Below, piece by piece: positions 28,565 through 37,728 of a stretch of DNA of 64,000 bases (positions within the stretch are counted from its first letter, which is position 1; every line of letters starts with the position of its first letter). The position numbers and the translations under genes are program-made. The notes under the pieces are model-generated. The model was given only the letters and a program-made list of their open reading frames with translations, had not been told where the DNA came from and made no database searches. The stretch lies in NCBI GenBank assembly GCA_046160485.1, contig JBJXGV010000033.1, positions 8,463-72,462 of the forward strand, given 5' to 3'. Origin of the DNA: JBJXGV01 sp046160485 (lineage in GTDB: Bacteria > Orphanbacterota > Orphanbacteria > JBJXGV01).

Positions 28565-28597
28565 AAAAAGAAGCCGGAGGAAGGATCTCCTCCGGCT
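28565..28597 (-). terminator. rho-independent terminator
   Basis: Stem AGCCGGAGG (28572-28580) pairs with CCTCCGGCT (28589-28597), with an inner GGA/TCC pairing. On the minus strand it is followed by TTCTTTTT (A tract 28565-28569). It would end the transcript of the small membrane protein gene at 28682-28852 and marks the octaheme gene as a new transcription unit. Confidence 0.75.
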
Positions 28598-28681
28598 ATG
28601 GTCGCCCCGCCGAAGGAGGTGGACGCGTCTCACCCCGGTCGCGGCAACCCGAACATCGTTTCAAAGTCGTTCTCGGCCGAA

Positions 28682-28852
28682 CTATTCTCCCGAAAGGCTC
28701 GTCCGCTCGATCGCGGGAGCGTCTTCTTTGTAGGCGCTCATGAACTGAAACCCGACCACGACCATCGCGACGATAGCGATCAGAAAGAGCGTACCGACCC
28801 GCGTGAGGCTTTCCTTCCGGCTGGCTCTCTTCTCGTCACAGATCGTCTGCAT
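28682..28852 (-). CDS. small single-pass membrane protein
   Basis: 56 residues from ATG 28852, which follows GGAGGGG with normal spacing. An 18-residue basic/acidic N-terminus is followed by one hydrophobic helix (VGTLFLIAIVAMVVVGFQFM) and a short acidic tail. It is followed 85 bases later by a strong terminator, and an AT-rich stretch lies about 120 bases upstream, so it looks like a small monocistronic gene. I do not recognise a family. Confidence 0.55.
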   Translation of the reverse strand: MQTICDEKRASRKESLTRVGTLFLIAIVAMVVVGFQFMSAYKEDAPAIERTSLSGE

Positions 28853-29112
28853 CCACCCCTCCTCATCCCTCGTTTCGTTGGCGACTTGCGCCTGCCGGCG
28901 CACGCGGCTTTCAGACTAAGGTTCGGCGTGAAAGCAAAGACGTGGCCCAGGACCGGCGCGTGAAAAAATAACGGCTAACAGATTTGCAAATATAAGATTG
29001 CTTGCGCAACTGAATTCGCCATGTCGTCGGTGCGATCGAGAATTGTGACGCGATGACCACGGCTGGCTGTGGCGGTTGGGTCACGTGCGCCACAGTTCGG
29101 CCCGACCGGCGG

Positions 29113-30534
29113 CTACCCGCGCTTGAGCTTGTGCCGGCGCATGATGCGCAAGAGGCTCGCGTGATCGGAGAGGCCGAGCGCGGCCGCGGTCCGCGTGATG
29201 TGCCAGCTATTGCGTTCGAGCGCGGCGAGGATGATCTGCCGTTCGGCCGCGGAGCGCATCTCGCGCAGGCCGCCCGAGCTCGCGCCAGCCATGGCGGGCG
29301 TGGACCCGCCGCCGCCCGCCGCCGTGCCGCTCCAACCGTCGCCCGCGGCGACGAGCGCGTCGCTCTCCTTGCCCCAGACGTCGAGCGGCACCTGTTCGGC
29401 GCCGATCTCCGAGCCCTCGCACGCGATGATCATCCGCTCGACGGCGTTGCGCAGCTCGCGGACGTTGTTCCGGCTCCAGTCGTAGCGCTTCAGCATCTCG
29501 ATCGCCTCGGGCGAGATCGTCTTCGGCCGGATTCCGAAGCGAATGCACATCGACTCGAGGAAGTACACGACGAGCGCACCGACATCCGAGAGCCGCTCCC
29601 GCAACGGCGGGACCACGAGAGGATGCACGTTGAGGCGGAAGAAGAGGTCGTTGCGGAACCGGCCCGCGGCCATTTCGCGCGCGAGGTCGCGGTTCGTCGC
29701 GGCGACGACGCGCGTGTCGACGAAGATCGGGCGCGAATCGCCGACGCGCGTGACGGTCTGTTCCTCGAGAACGCGAAGCAGTTTCGACTGCGCCGCAAGC
29801 GGCAGCTCGCCGACCTCGTCGAGGAAGAGCGTGCCGCGCGTCGCGACCTCGAAGGCGCCCTTGCGAGTCTTCTCGGCGCCGGTGAACGCGCCCTTCTCGT
29901 GCCCGAACAACTCGCTCTCGACGAGATTCTCCGGCAGCGCCGCGCAGTTCACCGGGAAGAACGGCCCGCGCGACCGCTTGCTCTGCTTGTGCAGCTCGCG
30001 CGCGACGAGTTCCTTGCCGCTGCCGCTCTCGCCGAGGATGAGCACCGGGCTCGGAATCGGCGCGAGGCGCGCGATCCCATCCTTGAGCGCCTTCATCGCA
30101 CGGCTGTCACCGATTAGCGGCGGCATCACGCCTACCTGCCGCCGCAGGTCCGCGTTCTCGCGCGTGACGCTTCCGATCCGCAGCGCGTTCTCGACCTCGA
30201 TCGCGACTCGCTCCGTCGGATCCTTCTTGTCGATGAAGTTGAACGCGCCGAGTTTCATCGCGCGCACGCAGCGGTCGATGTTCCCCGTGCCGGTGTAGAC
30301 GATGACCGGGATGTCGCTCTCGCGCGATTGCAGCGTTTTGAGAACTTCAAAGCCGTCGATCCCCGGCATTTCGAGATCGAGAATGACGCAATCGACGGGC
30401 TCGCGCTCGAGCACTTGAAGGGCCTCGGCGCCGCTCGTGGCGGTGATCGCGTCGTGTCCGCCCAGGCGCTTGATGTCGTACGCGTACTGGTCGCGCATCG
30501 CGGGAACGTCGTCGACGATCAGAACGAGGCTCAT
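29113..30534 (-). CDS. NtrC-family sigma-54-dependent response regulator
   Basis: 473-residue transcription activator. The receiver domain has acidic pocket VDD (8-9) and phosphoacceptor Asp53 in ILDLEMPG. The AAA+ domain has Walker A GESGSGKE, the sigma-54-contact loop GAFTGA, and Walker B GTLFLDEVGELP. The C-terminal Fis-like helix-turn-helix (about 430-470, RTAAALGLSDHASLLRIMRR) binds DNA. The ATG at 30534 overlaps the stop of the histidine kinase gene (ATGA), so the kinase is its obvious partner. A Gly/Ser-rich linker lies before the DNA-binding domain. I searched by eye for a TGGCAC-N5-TTGC promoter in the window and found none, so its targets are probably elsewhere. Confidence 0.95.
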   Translation of the reverse strand: MSLVLIVDDVPAMRDQYAYDIKRLGGHDAITATSGAEALQVLEREPVDCVILDLEMPGIDGFEVLKTLQSRESDIPVIVYTGTGNIDRCVRAMKLGAFNFIDKKDPTERVAIEVENALRIGSVTRENADLRRQVGVMPPLIGDSRAMKALKDGIARLAPIPSPVLILGESGSGKELVARELHKQSKRSRGPFFPVNCAALPENLVESELFGHEKGAFTGAEKTRKGAFEVATRGTLFLDEVGELPLAAQSKLLRVLEEQTVTRVGDSRPIFVDTRVVAATNRDLAREMAAGRFRNDLFFRLNVHPLVVPPLRERLSDVGALVVYFLESMCIRFGIRPKTISPEAIEMLKRYDWSRNNVRELRNAVERMIIACEGSEIGAEQVPLDVWGKESDALVAAGDGWSGTAAGGGGSTPAMAGASSGGLREMRSAAERQIILAALERNSWHITRTAAALGLSDHASLLRIMRRHKLKRG

Positions 30535-32369
30535 GAGCGCGCCTCGCCGCGCGAAAGCGTCGAGTGGGGAGCCGCGGCGGTTCGCGGTGCGCTGTGCTCT
30601 GGGACCGCCCGTCCGGATAGTTTCGCCCCGCCCGGCGGCGCGGCGATCGCGGGGAGCGCGACGGTGAAACACGTCCCCTCGCCCAGCGTGCTCGCCACGC
30701 GCACCGTCCCCTGAAAGTCAGAGACGAGCCGTTTCACGATCGAGAGTCCCAATCCGGTACCTCCGGGTTTTGTCGTGAAGAAGTGTTCGAAGACGCGCGC
30801 CAACTCGGCGGGCGCGATACCGCAGCCGGTGTCGCGAACATCGAGGACGACGACGCGTTCACCTTCGTCGTTGGTGGCCGCGCGCGTCGCGACTGTGACA
30901 GTTCCGCCACGACCATCGAGGCTTTCGCGCGCGTTCCGCACCAGGTTCTCTATGATCCTGCGCAGCCCCGTGCGATCCGCAACCACGAGGGGCAAGTCGC
31001 GGGCCAGATCGAGATGAAAATCGACGTTCGCCCAATTGATTCCCGGCGTCACGACTTGCCGGATCACGTCATTGATCGCGACGCGTTCGTTCGCCGAGTT
31101 CGGCGTGAGGCGCGCGTAGTTCGTTGCGAGGTGCTCGAGGTCGGCGAGGCTCTGCTCGAGCGTCGACTGGCGTTCGCGGTAGATCCGCGCCAGATCGCCG
31201 GGATTGTCCTGCGCGACCTCCGAGAGGTGGCGGATGATATTGCGAATCGGCGTGAATCCGTTGCGGATGTCGTGATTGACCTGCCGCGCGAGATCGCCGA
31301 GCGTCGCGCGGCTCTCCGCTTCGCGAAGCTGGCCCACGCTGCCGCGGAGGCGCGCGGTCATCTCGCCGAGGAAACGCGCGAGCGCGCCGACTTCGTCATT
31401 GCGATCGCTTGCGAAAGTCGCGTCGAGATGATCGAGCGAGATGTCTGCCGTCTGCTTGGCCAGTTCGGTGATCGGGCGGCTGATGCGCGCCGAGAGCCAC
31501 AGCGAAAGCAAGAGCGTGCCGGACGCGGTGGCGAGGAGCACGAGGGCGAGCCAGCGATCGAGACTCGCGAGGAGTTCGCGCAGCGGCGCCAGCGGATGGC
31601 TCACGATGAGGAGCGCCGGCAGCGGCGACTCCGCGATCGCGACCTGGAAGACTTCGCAGACGTAATCGTTCGTCGTCAGGAGCGACTCGGGCGACGCGCC
31701 GCCGGCGTCGTGGCCGAGCGCGAGGAGTTCCCGCAGGCGAGTGTCGGACGAAAGCACTCGCGTCGGCGTCACGAGCGACACGGCGAGGTTCGGATCCGGC
31801 GAGAGCGACGCGAGAAAATCGCCCTCCACCGAGAAGCCTCCGACGAGGGTGTAGAGACCGCCGCCGAGCGAGACGGTATCGGAGCGCGCGAGCGCGAGCA
31901 TGTCGCCGTCCGGCCTTCGCGCCGTGACGAGCGCCGTTCGCGCCGGCGCCTCCGCGAGCAGCCGCGGCAGCGTCTCGTCGACCCGATCGAAGTCGTTCCG
32001 GAAGTGGCCTGAGCTCACGATGCGCCAATCGGGTCCCTGGATCTGGAGCATCGCGAGCCCGGAGCGCTGCATGACACGCGGCGCGTAGTCGAGCAGATAG
32101 GTGCGAAGCTCCGGGATCTGTTCGACGGCGGCCAATCGGAAGTTGTTGTCCTCGCCGATCTCGCTGCGCAAACCGGCGAGCCGGTTCGCGAGGTCCTCGC
32201 CGCGCGACTTGAGGCTGTTCTGAATCACGGTCATCAAGCTCGTGACGCGGCTCTTGTATTGATCCTCGATGCGCGACGCGAACTCGCGCCGAACGCCGAA
32301 TGCGAGAATCGCCGCCGGGACGATGACGATGACGACCGACGCGAGAAGCATGCGTGTGCGGATCTTCAT
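30531..32369 (-). CDS. membrane sensor histidine kinase with HAMP domain
   Basis: 612 residues. Membrane helix 1 (about 7-26) and helix 2 (about 272-292) frame an extracytoplasmic sensor domain of about 245 residues that may be a double CACHE fold. A HAMP domain follows (about 293-345), then the H-box LARQVNHDIRNGFTPIRNII with phosphoacceptor His366. The ATPase domain has N-box NLVRNARESLDG, G1 VRDTGCGIAP and G2 GGTGLGLSI. The NHDIRNG form of the H-box is like NtrB-type kinases that drive sigma-54 activators. ATG 32369 overlaps the stop of the lipoprotein gene (ATGA), and its own stop overlaps the regulator start, so all three genes are coupled. Confidence 0.93.
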   Translation of the reverse strand: MKIRTRMLLASVVIVIVPAAILAFGVRREFASRIEDQYKSRVTSLMTVIQNSLKSRGEDLANRLAGLRSEIGEDNNFRLAAVEQIPELRTYLLDYAPRVMQRSGLAMLQIQGPDWRIVSSGHFRNDFDRVDETLPRLLAEAPARTALVTARRPDGDMLALARSDTVSLGGGLYTLVGGFSVEGDFLASLSPDPNLAVSLVTPTRVLSSDTRLRELLALGHDAGGASPESLLTTNDYVCEVFQVAIAESPLPALLIVSHPLAPLRELLASLDRWLALVLLATASGTLLLSLWLSARISRPITELAKQTADISLDHLDATFASDRNDEVGALARFLGEMTARLRGSVGQLREAESRATLGDLARQVNHDIRNGFTPIRNIIRHLSEVAQDNPGDLARIYRERQSTLEQSLADLEHLATNYARLTPNSANERVAINDVIRQVVTPGINWANVDFHLDLARDLPLVVADRTGLRRIIENLVRNARESLDGRGGTVTVATRAATNDEGERVVVLDVRDTGCGIAPAELARVFEHFFTTKPGGTGLGLSIVKRLVSDFQGTVRVASTLGEGTCFTVALPAIAAPPGGAKLSGRAVPEHSAPRTAAAPHSTLSRGEARS

Positions 32370-34096
32370 GGCACGGCGCGCGCGGCGGCCCAGCCCGCGC
32401 CCTCGAGAAGCAACGTCCCCTCGCCGCTGCGCCGGAAGCCGACGATGCCTTGCTTCGCGAGGAGGTTCGGCCGCGTGGCGACGAGCGGAATCGCGGCGCC
32501 GCTCTTGATCAGGCGATTCTCGACGCCGCGCGCGGTCGGCGTTTCCGGCGACGTGTCGGCGGCGGGGCGGCCATTCGCGAGCGCGGCGTCCTCGAGCCAT
32601 TTCGCCATGCCGATCAGCGCGCCCATCTCGAAACACGCGCGTGCATACCGGCGATCGATCGGAAGGATGCACGCGACGGCGGCGCCGCTCGCGACGACGC
32701 GCTCGAATTCGTCGTTCGACAACCCGCTGACGATCGGCGGAACGGCGACGCTGTCGCTCGCGAGCGCCGCCATGCGCTCGGCGAGGCGCCGCGCTTCGTC
32801 GTCGTCGGAAGGATAGACGATGCGGTTTTCAACCGGCACGTTGAGCGCGGCGAGGAGCGGGCTCTCGGCGCTTGCGGTGGCATCGAGCGGCGCGGGCCTT
32901 GCCGCGGCCGCGGAATCGGCATCGTACGCGCGCGCCGCCTCCGACCGGCGGATGACGACGGGCTCGTCGGTGGCATCGCCGAAGCAGAGCGAGTTCGCTC
33001 CGCGCGCATCGGCGCTCACGACATCGCGCGCCAGTTCCGCGCGGTCCCAGCCCCCGAGCGCGCGGCGTGTGTCGACGCGTTCTTCGAACGAGATCGCCGT
33101 CGTGTCCGCGGGCGGCGCGGGTGGCGTAGGCGGCGTGAGCAACACGTAGAGCCGGTCCGGCTCGAGCGCGACCTGAGCGAATTCCCCGCGCGACTCGGCG
33201 TACTCGAGCGCGGCGCGATCGCGCACGAGGAGCGCATCGACGTCCGACGCGATCAGGTCGCGTTCGTCCCACCCCGGCCGAATAACGCAGACGATGCGGC
33301 TCGATTTCGTCGCGACGGCGCGGTGCGGGTTCGCAGTCAGAATGAGCGCGTCCGCGGTCGCGGCGGACTTCGCGGCGGCGCGAAACGGCCCCGTCCCCAA
33401 GGGCCACGCTTCGCCCTTCGCGCGTTTCGTCACCGCGAACGCGGGGAGCGCCAGGAGATTCGGCAGGTCTTCGCGCGCGCGCGCGAGCGTCACGATGAGA
33501 ATCGTGTCGTTGAGCGCTTTCACCGTGGCGTCGAGTGCGTCGAATCGCGCCCACGGCGGCGATGACGCGGCTGCGGACTTGCGGCGCGCGCTCCAGCACG
33601 CCTCGATTTCTTGCGCGCGGCAGCGCGTGCCATCCGCGAAGAAGACGTCGGAGCGGCAACTGAAGAGCCACACGCGTCCCTCTTCGGACGCGGTCCACGA
33701 CTCGGCGAGTCCCGGAACGAGCGCGCCCTTGCAATCGACGGCGACGAGCGACTCGTAGAGGTTTGCGAAGACGAGACGCTCGGAACTGTTGCGCGGGTCG
33801 GGCGCGTGAGAAGCGAACACGCTATCGCTGAGTCCGAACCTGAGCGTGCCGCCGCTTTGCGTCTCTCCCGGCAGCACGACGCATCGCGCCCGGAGCGTAT
33901 CCGCCGCGGGCGCGGCGACGGGAGCACTTGGCGGCGCGGGGGGCGGCGGGTCCGGGCGCTTGAGAAATCGGGGGAGCGAGAAGGTGCATCCCGTCGCGGC
34001 GGCCAACGCGAGCGCGGCGAGCGCCAAGAAGGCGCTGCGAGAGCGATGACCGCGAGCCCCGCTCGGGAAGCCGCTCCGATTCATGGGCTGTGTCAT
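32366..34096 (-). CDS. solute-binding lipoprotein (SBP family 5-like)
   Basis: 576 residues. The signal peptide ends in lipobox AAATGC, giving a lipid-anchored periplasmic protein. After a Pro/Ala-rich linker the fold follows oligopeptide/nickel-binding proteins of ABC family 5: SGGTLRFGLSD, FANLYESLVAVD, ALVPGLAESWTASEEGRVW and ADGTRCRAQEIEACW match that family's opening in order. The later region is more diverged. No permease or ATPase gene lies near; instead it is coupled by ATGA overlap to the histidine kinase. I infer a sensing rather than transport role. Start is ATG 34096 or ATG 34084; neither has a strong ribosome site. Confidence 0.75.
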   Translation of the reverse strand: MTQPMNRSGFPSGARGHRSRSAFLALAALALAAATGCTFSLPRFLKRPDPPPPAPPSAPVAAPAADTLRARCVVLPGETQSGGTLRFGLSDSVFASHAPDPRNSSERLVFANLYESLVAVDCKGALVPGLAESWTASEEGRVWLFSCRSDVFFADGTRCRAQEIEACWSARRKSAAASSPPWARFDALDATVKALNDTILIVTLARAREDLPNLLALPAFAVTKRAKGEAWPLGTGPFRAAAKSAATADALILTANPHRAVATKSSRIVCVIRPGWDERDLIASDVDALLVRDRAALEYAESRGEFAQVALEPDRLYVLLTPPTPPAPPADTTAISFEERVDTRRALGGWDRAELARDVVSADARGANSLCFGDATDEPVVIRRSEAARAYDADSAAAARPAPLDATASAESPLLAALNVPVENRIVYPSDDDEARRLAERMAALASDSVAVPPIVSGLSNDEFERVVASGAAVACILPIDRRYARACFEMGALIGMAKWLEDAALANGRPAADTSPETPTARGVENRLIKSGAAIPLVATRPNLLAKQGIVGFRRSGEGTLLLEGAGWAAARAVP

Positions 34097-34142
34097 GGTT
34101 CGTCGAAACTACCGCGCTCGCGCGCCGCGGTCAAAGGGGCGC

Positions 34143-35726
34143 CTACAGCGCCGGGTTTTCGAGCCACTGCCGCATGAACTCGTGCTTAAACGCACGCGAT
34201 TCGGCGAATCGGCGCGCATAGAAAACGATCTGGCTGTCGGCGATCGACCAGAGGCGGTGGTGGTTCTCGGGCATGTCGATGTTCTGGCGAATCTCCCGGA
34301 CGATCGTCGCGCCGCGCGTGCGCATGAGCGCGTTGGCCTCGTCGCGCGATGCGGCCACGATCGTTTCGCCGCTGCCTGGAAGCGCGAGTTCGTAACCCGC
34401 GATCGCGTTGTTCCATCCCCAGAGGTCGTAGGCGAACGCGCCGATGAATTGAACACCGACCGACCACGCGAGGAGAAGCGCGAAGATCGCTGTGAGCGCG
34501 CGCCGGCGAAGAATCGCGTCGAGCGCCGGAACGAGGAGCGGCGCGAGCAGAACGCACGTGTCGACGATGTGCCGGTATCCGAACGACCAGCCGCTCCACC
34601 AGTCGAAGTGTTTGAACTCGACGAGCCACACCGCGAGCGTGGCGAGCGACAGCGGCCGGAGCGCGGCGAAGCGGTCCGAGCGCCATGCCGCGCGCACGCC
34701 GGCGAACGCGGCCAAGAGGAATGGCGAGAAGACGAAGAGTCCGCGCGACGGGCTCGCCAACATGCCGGCCGCGCCGAGCCAGAGGGGGGTTTGCCAGACG
34801 CCGGGCGCGCCAGTCTTCGCGATCGCGAGCGCATCCCCCGCGGCGCCTTGGCTGAACGCGAACGGCGAGCCGAGGAAATACGCGTTGTACGCGCAGAGCG
34901 CCGCGGCGCCGGGGAGCGCGCCGGTCGCGAACGCGGCGAGCGCGCGGCGGTTCGACAGCGCAAGATACGCGGCGATCGCGGCCACGACGAGTACTCCGGT
35001 GGGGCGGCAGAGAGCGGCCGTGGCGTAGGCGAGCCCCGAGAACGCGAAATCGCGCCGCGACGTGGAGACAAGCCCGCCGCGCACGATGAAGAACGTGCCG
35101 AGCGCGAGGAACAACTCCATCGGCCCGTGTTGATAGAGCTGCTGGCTGCTCATGCTCCACACACACGTGCCGAGCCCGTACGCGAGCGCGATGACGAGCG
35201 CGCGGCGCACAGTCGTCATGAGGAGCGCCGTGTGAAACACCAAGAGCGCGGAGCCGGCGACGCAAAGGGACGCGGCGAGTTTTCCGCCGTACCAGATCTG
35301 TGCGGGGCTCGAGTGCGTCGAGTTCGAGACGAGATCGATCGCGGCGAAAACGGGGAGCGCGCAAAGCCCCGCGCCGGGGCCGAACGCGCCGACGTATTCG
35401 TTGGGTCGCACCGACGGCACGAGGTAGTAGTGCTCGCGCTCGACGCTGAGTTGTCCCGCCGCGAGGAGATCGTCGGCGGTGCGTTCGCCGATCACGTCGG
35501 TCCACGCATTGATGCGCGTTGTCGCGGCGCCCGCCGGCGTGTGCAGCGTCCACAAGAACATGAACGGCATCTCGCGCGGCGTGAACGCTAGGTTGCCCTC
35601 GCGCAACACGCTCTCCGCGAGGTAGACGTTCGGTTTCGCGTCGTTGCCGGGAAGGAAGTCGCCGTTCGCGTGGTAAACGCCGAGAAGAAACGCGAAAAGC
35701 AGCAGGGAGTAGACGAGCCGTCGCAT
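34143..35726 (-). CDS. polytopic membrane protein, GT-C glycosyltransferase-like
   Basis: 527 residues. Helix 1 (LVYSLLLFAFLLGVYHANGD) is followed by a large periplasmic loop with acidic residues (LPGNDAKPNVYLAES). About ten helices follow and a soluble C-terminal tail of about 80 residues. The layout and the sequence LAYATAALCRPTGVLVVAAI resemble membrane mannosyltransferase-like proteins of the GT39/GT87 type. The usual DE motif is not clear, so activity is uncertain. It lies 46 bases upstream of the solute-binding lipoprotein gene on the same strand and could start that operon. Confidence 0.6.
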   Translation of the reverse strand: MRRLVYSLLLFAFLLGVYHANGDFLPGNDAKPNVYLAESVLREGNLAFTPREMPFMFLWTLHTPAGAATTRINAWTDVIGERTADDLLAAGQLSVEREHYYLVPSVRPNEYVGAFGPGAGLCALPVFAAIDLVSNSTHSSPAQIWYGGKLAASLCVAGSALLVFHTALLMTTVRRALVIALAYGLGTCVWSMSSQQLYQHGPMELFLALGTFFIVRGGLVSTSRRDFAFSGLAYATAALCRPTGVLVVAAIAAYLALSNRRALAAFATGALPGAAALCAYNAYFLGSPFAFSQGAAGDALAIAKTGAPGVWQTPLWLGAAGMLASPSRGLFVFSPFLLAAFAGVRAAWRSDRFAALRPLSLATLAVWLVEFKHFDWWSGWSFGYRHIVDTCVLLAPLLVPALDAILRRRALTAIFALLLAWSVGVQFIGAFAYDLWGWNNAIAGYELALPGSGETIVAASRDEANALMRTRGATIVREIRQNIDMPENHHRLWSIADSQIVFYARRFAESRAFKHEFMRQWLENPAL

Positions 35727-35794
35727 TGTCCGCGCAATCTAACCGCCCCGAGCGCGCCCGAGCAAACCGTTTCGCGGCCGAACCGGCGTGTCTG

Positions 35795-35823
35795 TTGTCG
35801 CGCGACGGCGAAGCCGCTATGCT
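35795..35823 (+). promoter_or_regulatory. candidate sigma-70-type promoter
   Basis: TTGTCG (35795-35800), 17-base spacer, TATGCT (35818-35823). It points to the lipoprotein gene whose ATG is at 35851, giving a leader of about 20 bases. Pattern match only. Confidence 0.4.
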
Positions 35824-35850
35824 CGGCGCTCGCGGCGATTCATTCTCCCT

Positions 35851-37122
35851 ATGAAAGATCGAATGACCCTCTTCAGCGTCCGGCGCGTCGTTTCGACGGT
35901 CACACTGCTTGTGTTAGGCGCGGTGTCCTGTGGCGGCGGCTCCGATGAAATCGTCGAGCCCGGCGTCGAAGCGCGCGTGCTCCCCGAGCCGTTTCCGCTC
36001 TGCCCGCGGAATGGAATCTGCACGTACACGATTCATCTCGGCGGCAGCTACACGCCCGACTTCGCGCCGCTGGTTCGCAAGTTCGACTACGTGATCGTCG
36101 GCAAGAACAGCGTCGACGATGGAATGGCCGACGCCGTCAGCCCCGACGTGCCCGTCATCCTTCACGACGGCATCCAACTGCGATCGAACTTCTGCAAGGG
36201 CCAGTGTGCGTACGAAGAGTGGAATGTCGTGAACGCGCACGAGGATTGGTTCTGGCACGACACGTCCGGCAATCGCGTGCAGGTCTCGAACACGGAACTC
36301 TGGTACATGGATTACCGGAACCCCGAGTACCTCGATTACTTGATCGACCGTTTTCGGCGGCTCCGGCAACAGATCCCCGCGCTCGACGGATTCTTTCTCG
36401 ACCAGAACGGGTTCTACGAGGGCTTCACGCGCTACGCCGTGCCGGAGATGAAGCCGAATCCCATCTCTCCGATGCCGACGAACCACGAGTACGACGAGGC
36501 CAACATCGCGGCGCTCGAGAGGGTCAAGGCGCGGCTCGGCGCGGCACACATCGTCGCGAACAGCAACAACTACGCGCCGTTCAACGAGCCCCTCGACGGA
36601 ACGATGAACGAAGGGTTCATTCACAACAACGGCGAAGACGATGGCTACTTCCGGCCCGAAGCGGCGTGGCACGAGGAGATCGAAACGCTCGCGCACCCGA
36701 GTAACGCCGATCGGTTCGTCTTCGTGTTCCCGAAGGCGAAGGCGAAAGATGTCCGCGCAGGCCACAAGATCTTCCGGTATGCACTCGCGTCGTATCTCCT
36801 CGGCCGCCGCGACGACAGCTATGCGTTCTTCTGCTTCGAGACGCGCAACGATCGATTGCCGCCGTATTACGACGAGTACGACACGCCGACGGGCGCGCCG
36901 CTCGGCGAGTACCGTCGCGATGGATCGGGCCTCTGGATTCGCGAGTTCGAGAATGGCGTTGCCGTCGTCCACGCGGGCGGTGTGCGCTCGCCGCTGACGA
37001 TGCCGCTCGCGGGCAAACTCGCGGGGTCGTACGTCGATTGGGACGGCGCGTGTCACGAGGGATCGCTGACGCTCGCGCCGAACACGGGCGAGTTCCTGCT
37101 GCGCGCGGAGTGCGGGCCGTAA
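35851..37122 (+). CDS. putative glycoside hydrolase-like lipoprotein (GHL15-type TIM barrel)
   Basis: 423 residues. The N-terminal hydrophobic stretch ends in LGAVSCGGG, a plausible lipobox. The body looks like a (beta/alpha)8 barrel of the hypothetical glycosyl-hydrolase group annotated as GHL15. FDYVIVGKN and PVILHDGIQ lie early, and LWYMDYRNPEYLDYLIDRFR lies mid-chain. ALDGFFLDQNGFYEGF places acidic residues at a strand end, and TMNEGFIHNNGED places another. The last 70 residues form a beta domain. Catalytic assignment is inference from the barrel pattern. ATG 35851 is preferred because the signal peptide begins there. It converges with the DinB-like gene. Likely job: cleaving a surface or environmental polysaccharide. 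Confidence 0.65.
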   Translation: MKDRMTLFSVRRVVSTVTLLVLGAVSCGGGSDEIVEPGVEARVLPEPFPLCPRNGICTYTIHLGGSYTPDFAPLVRKFDYVIVGKNSVDDGMADAVSPDVPVILHDGIQLRSNFCKGQCAYEEWNVVNAHEDWFWHDTSGNRVQVSNTELWYMDYRNPEYLDYLIDRFRRLRQQIPALDGFFLDQNGFYEGFTRYAVPEMKPNPISPMPTNHEYDEANIAALERVKARLGAAHIVANSNNYAPFNEPLDGTMNEGFIHNNGEDDGYFRPEAAWHEEIETLAHPSNADRFVFVFPKAKAKDVRAGHKIFRYALASYLLGRRDDSYAFFCFETRNDRLPPYYDEYDTPTGAPLGEYRRDGSGLWIREFENGVAVVHAGGVRSPLTMPLAGKLAGSYVDWDGACHEGSLTLAPNTGEFLLRAECGP

Positions 37123-37163
37123 CAGCGCCGACGCGCGCGCCGACGCGCTTGTGTGGCCTCGAG

Positions 37164-37679
37164 CTAGCCTTCGCGCGTAACCGGTGCGCTCCGCATCCCG
37201 AGGTGTATCTCGAGCTGCCTGCGGTGGCGGATCAAATGAACGAGCGCGTGTTCGAGCATCGCCTCGATGCTGAACATCGGGCCCCAGTTCGCTTTGAAGT
37301 CTCGATCGAAATCATCGGGCGCGATCTCGGCGAGCGCCGCGTAGTAGCGGGCCGCCGCGAAGCGCGAGCCTTCGTCGAATTCGCCCGCGCTCGTGAATGA
37401 CTGCACTCGCGCTAAGAACGCGGCCTTCTCTTCTTTCTCGACGGCGAGCTCGAGCCGCCCGAGAACGCGCGAGATCCAGCACGCGTAGCTAAAGGTCGCG
37501 AACGTGACGTGGCAGAGAATGCCGCGCACGTTGTCTTCGGTTTCGACGTTGCCTGTGGTGAATGCCTCGCGCGAGAAGCGCGGAAGGAGCGCATAGAGCG
37601 CAAGGCGCGCGGACTCGTGCTCCTCCGCGAGTACGACGCTGGCGCGCGTACGCATCGGCGGCAAGGTGACGGCTTGCAT
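37164..37679 (-). CDS. DinB-superfamily protein
   Basis: 171 residues forming a four-helix DinB-like fold. Metal-ligand histidines are visible: one early (CHVTF, about residue 57) and the pair in HALVHLIRHRRQLEIHLG near the C-terminus, the family's H...HxxxH arrangement. Some relatives are thiol-dependent transferases; the function here is unknown. ATG 37679 follows AAGGAGA. It converges with the GHL15-like gene and lies ahead of two small genes on the same strand. Confidence 0.75.
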   Translation of the reverse strand: MQAVTLPPMRTRASVVLAEEHESARLALYALLPRFSREAFTTGNVETEDNVRGILCHVTFATFSYACWISRVLGRLELAVEKEEKAAFLARVQSFTSAGEFDEGSRFAAARYYAALAEIAPDDFDRDFKANWGPMFSIEAMLEHALVHLIRHRRQLEIHLGMRSAPVTREG

Positions 37680-37728
37680 GAATCTCTCCTTCGACCTTCG
37701 CGCGCCTGCGGTGCGGCGCGCCGCGGTG

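Noticed and set aside
28535..28633. N-terminal extension of the octaheme cytochrome
   Set aside because: It would be translated across a rho-independent terminator; GTG 28534 leads directly into the signal segment.
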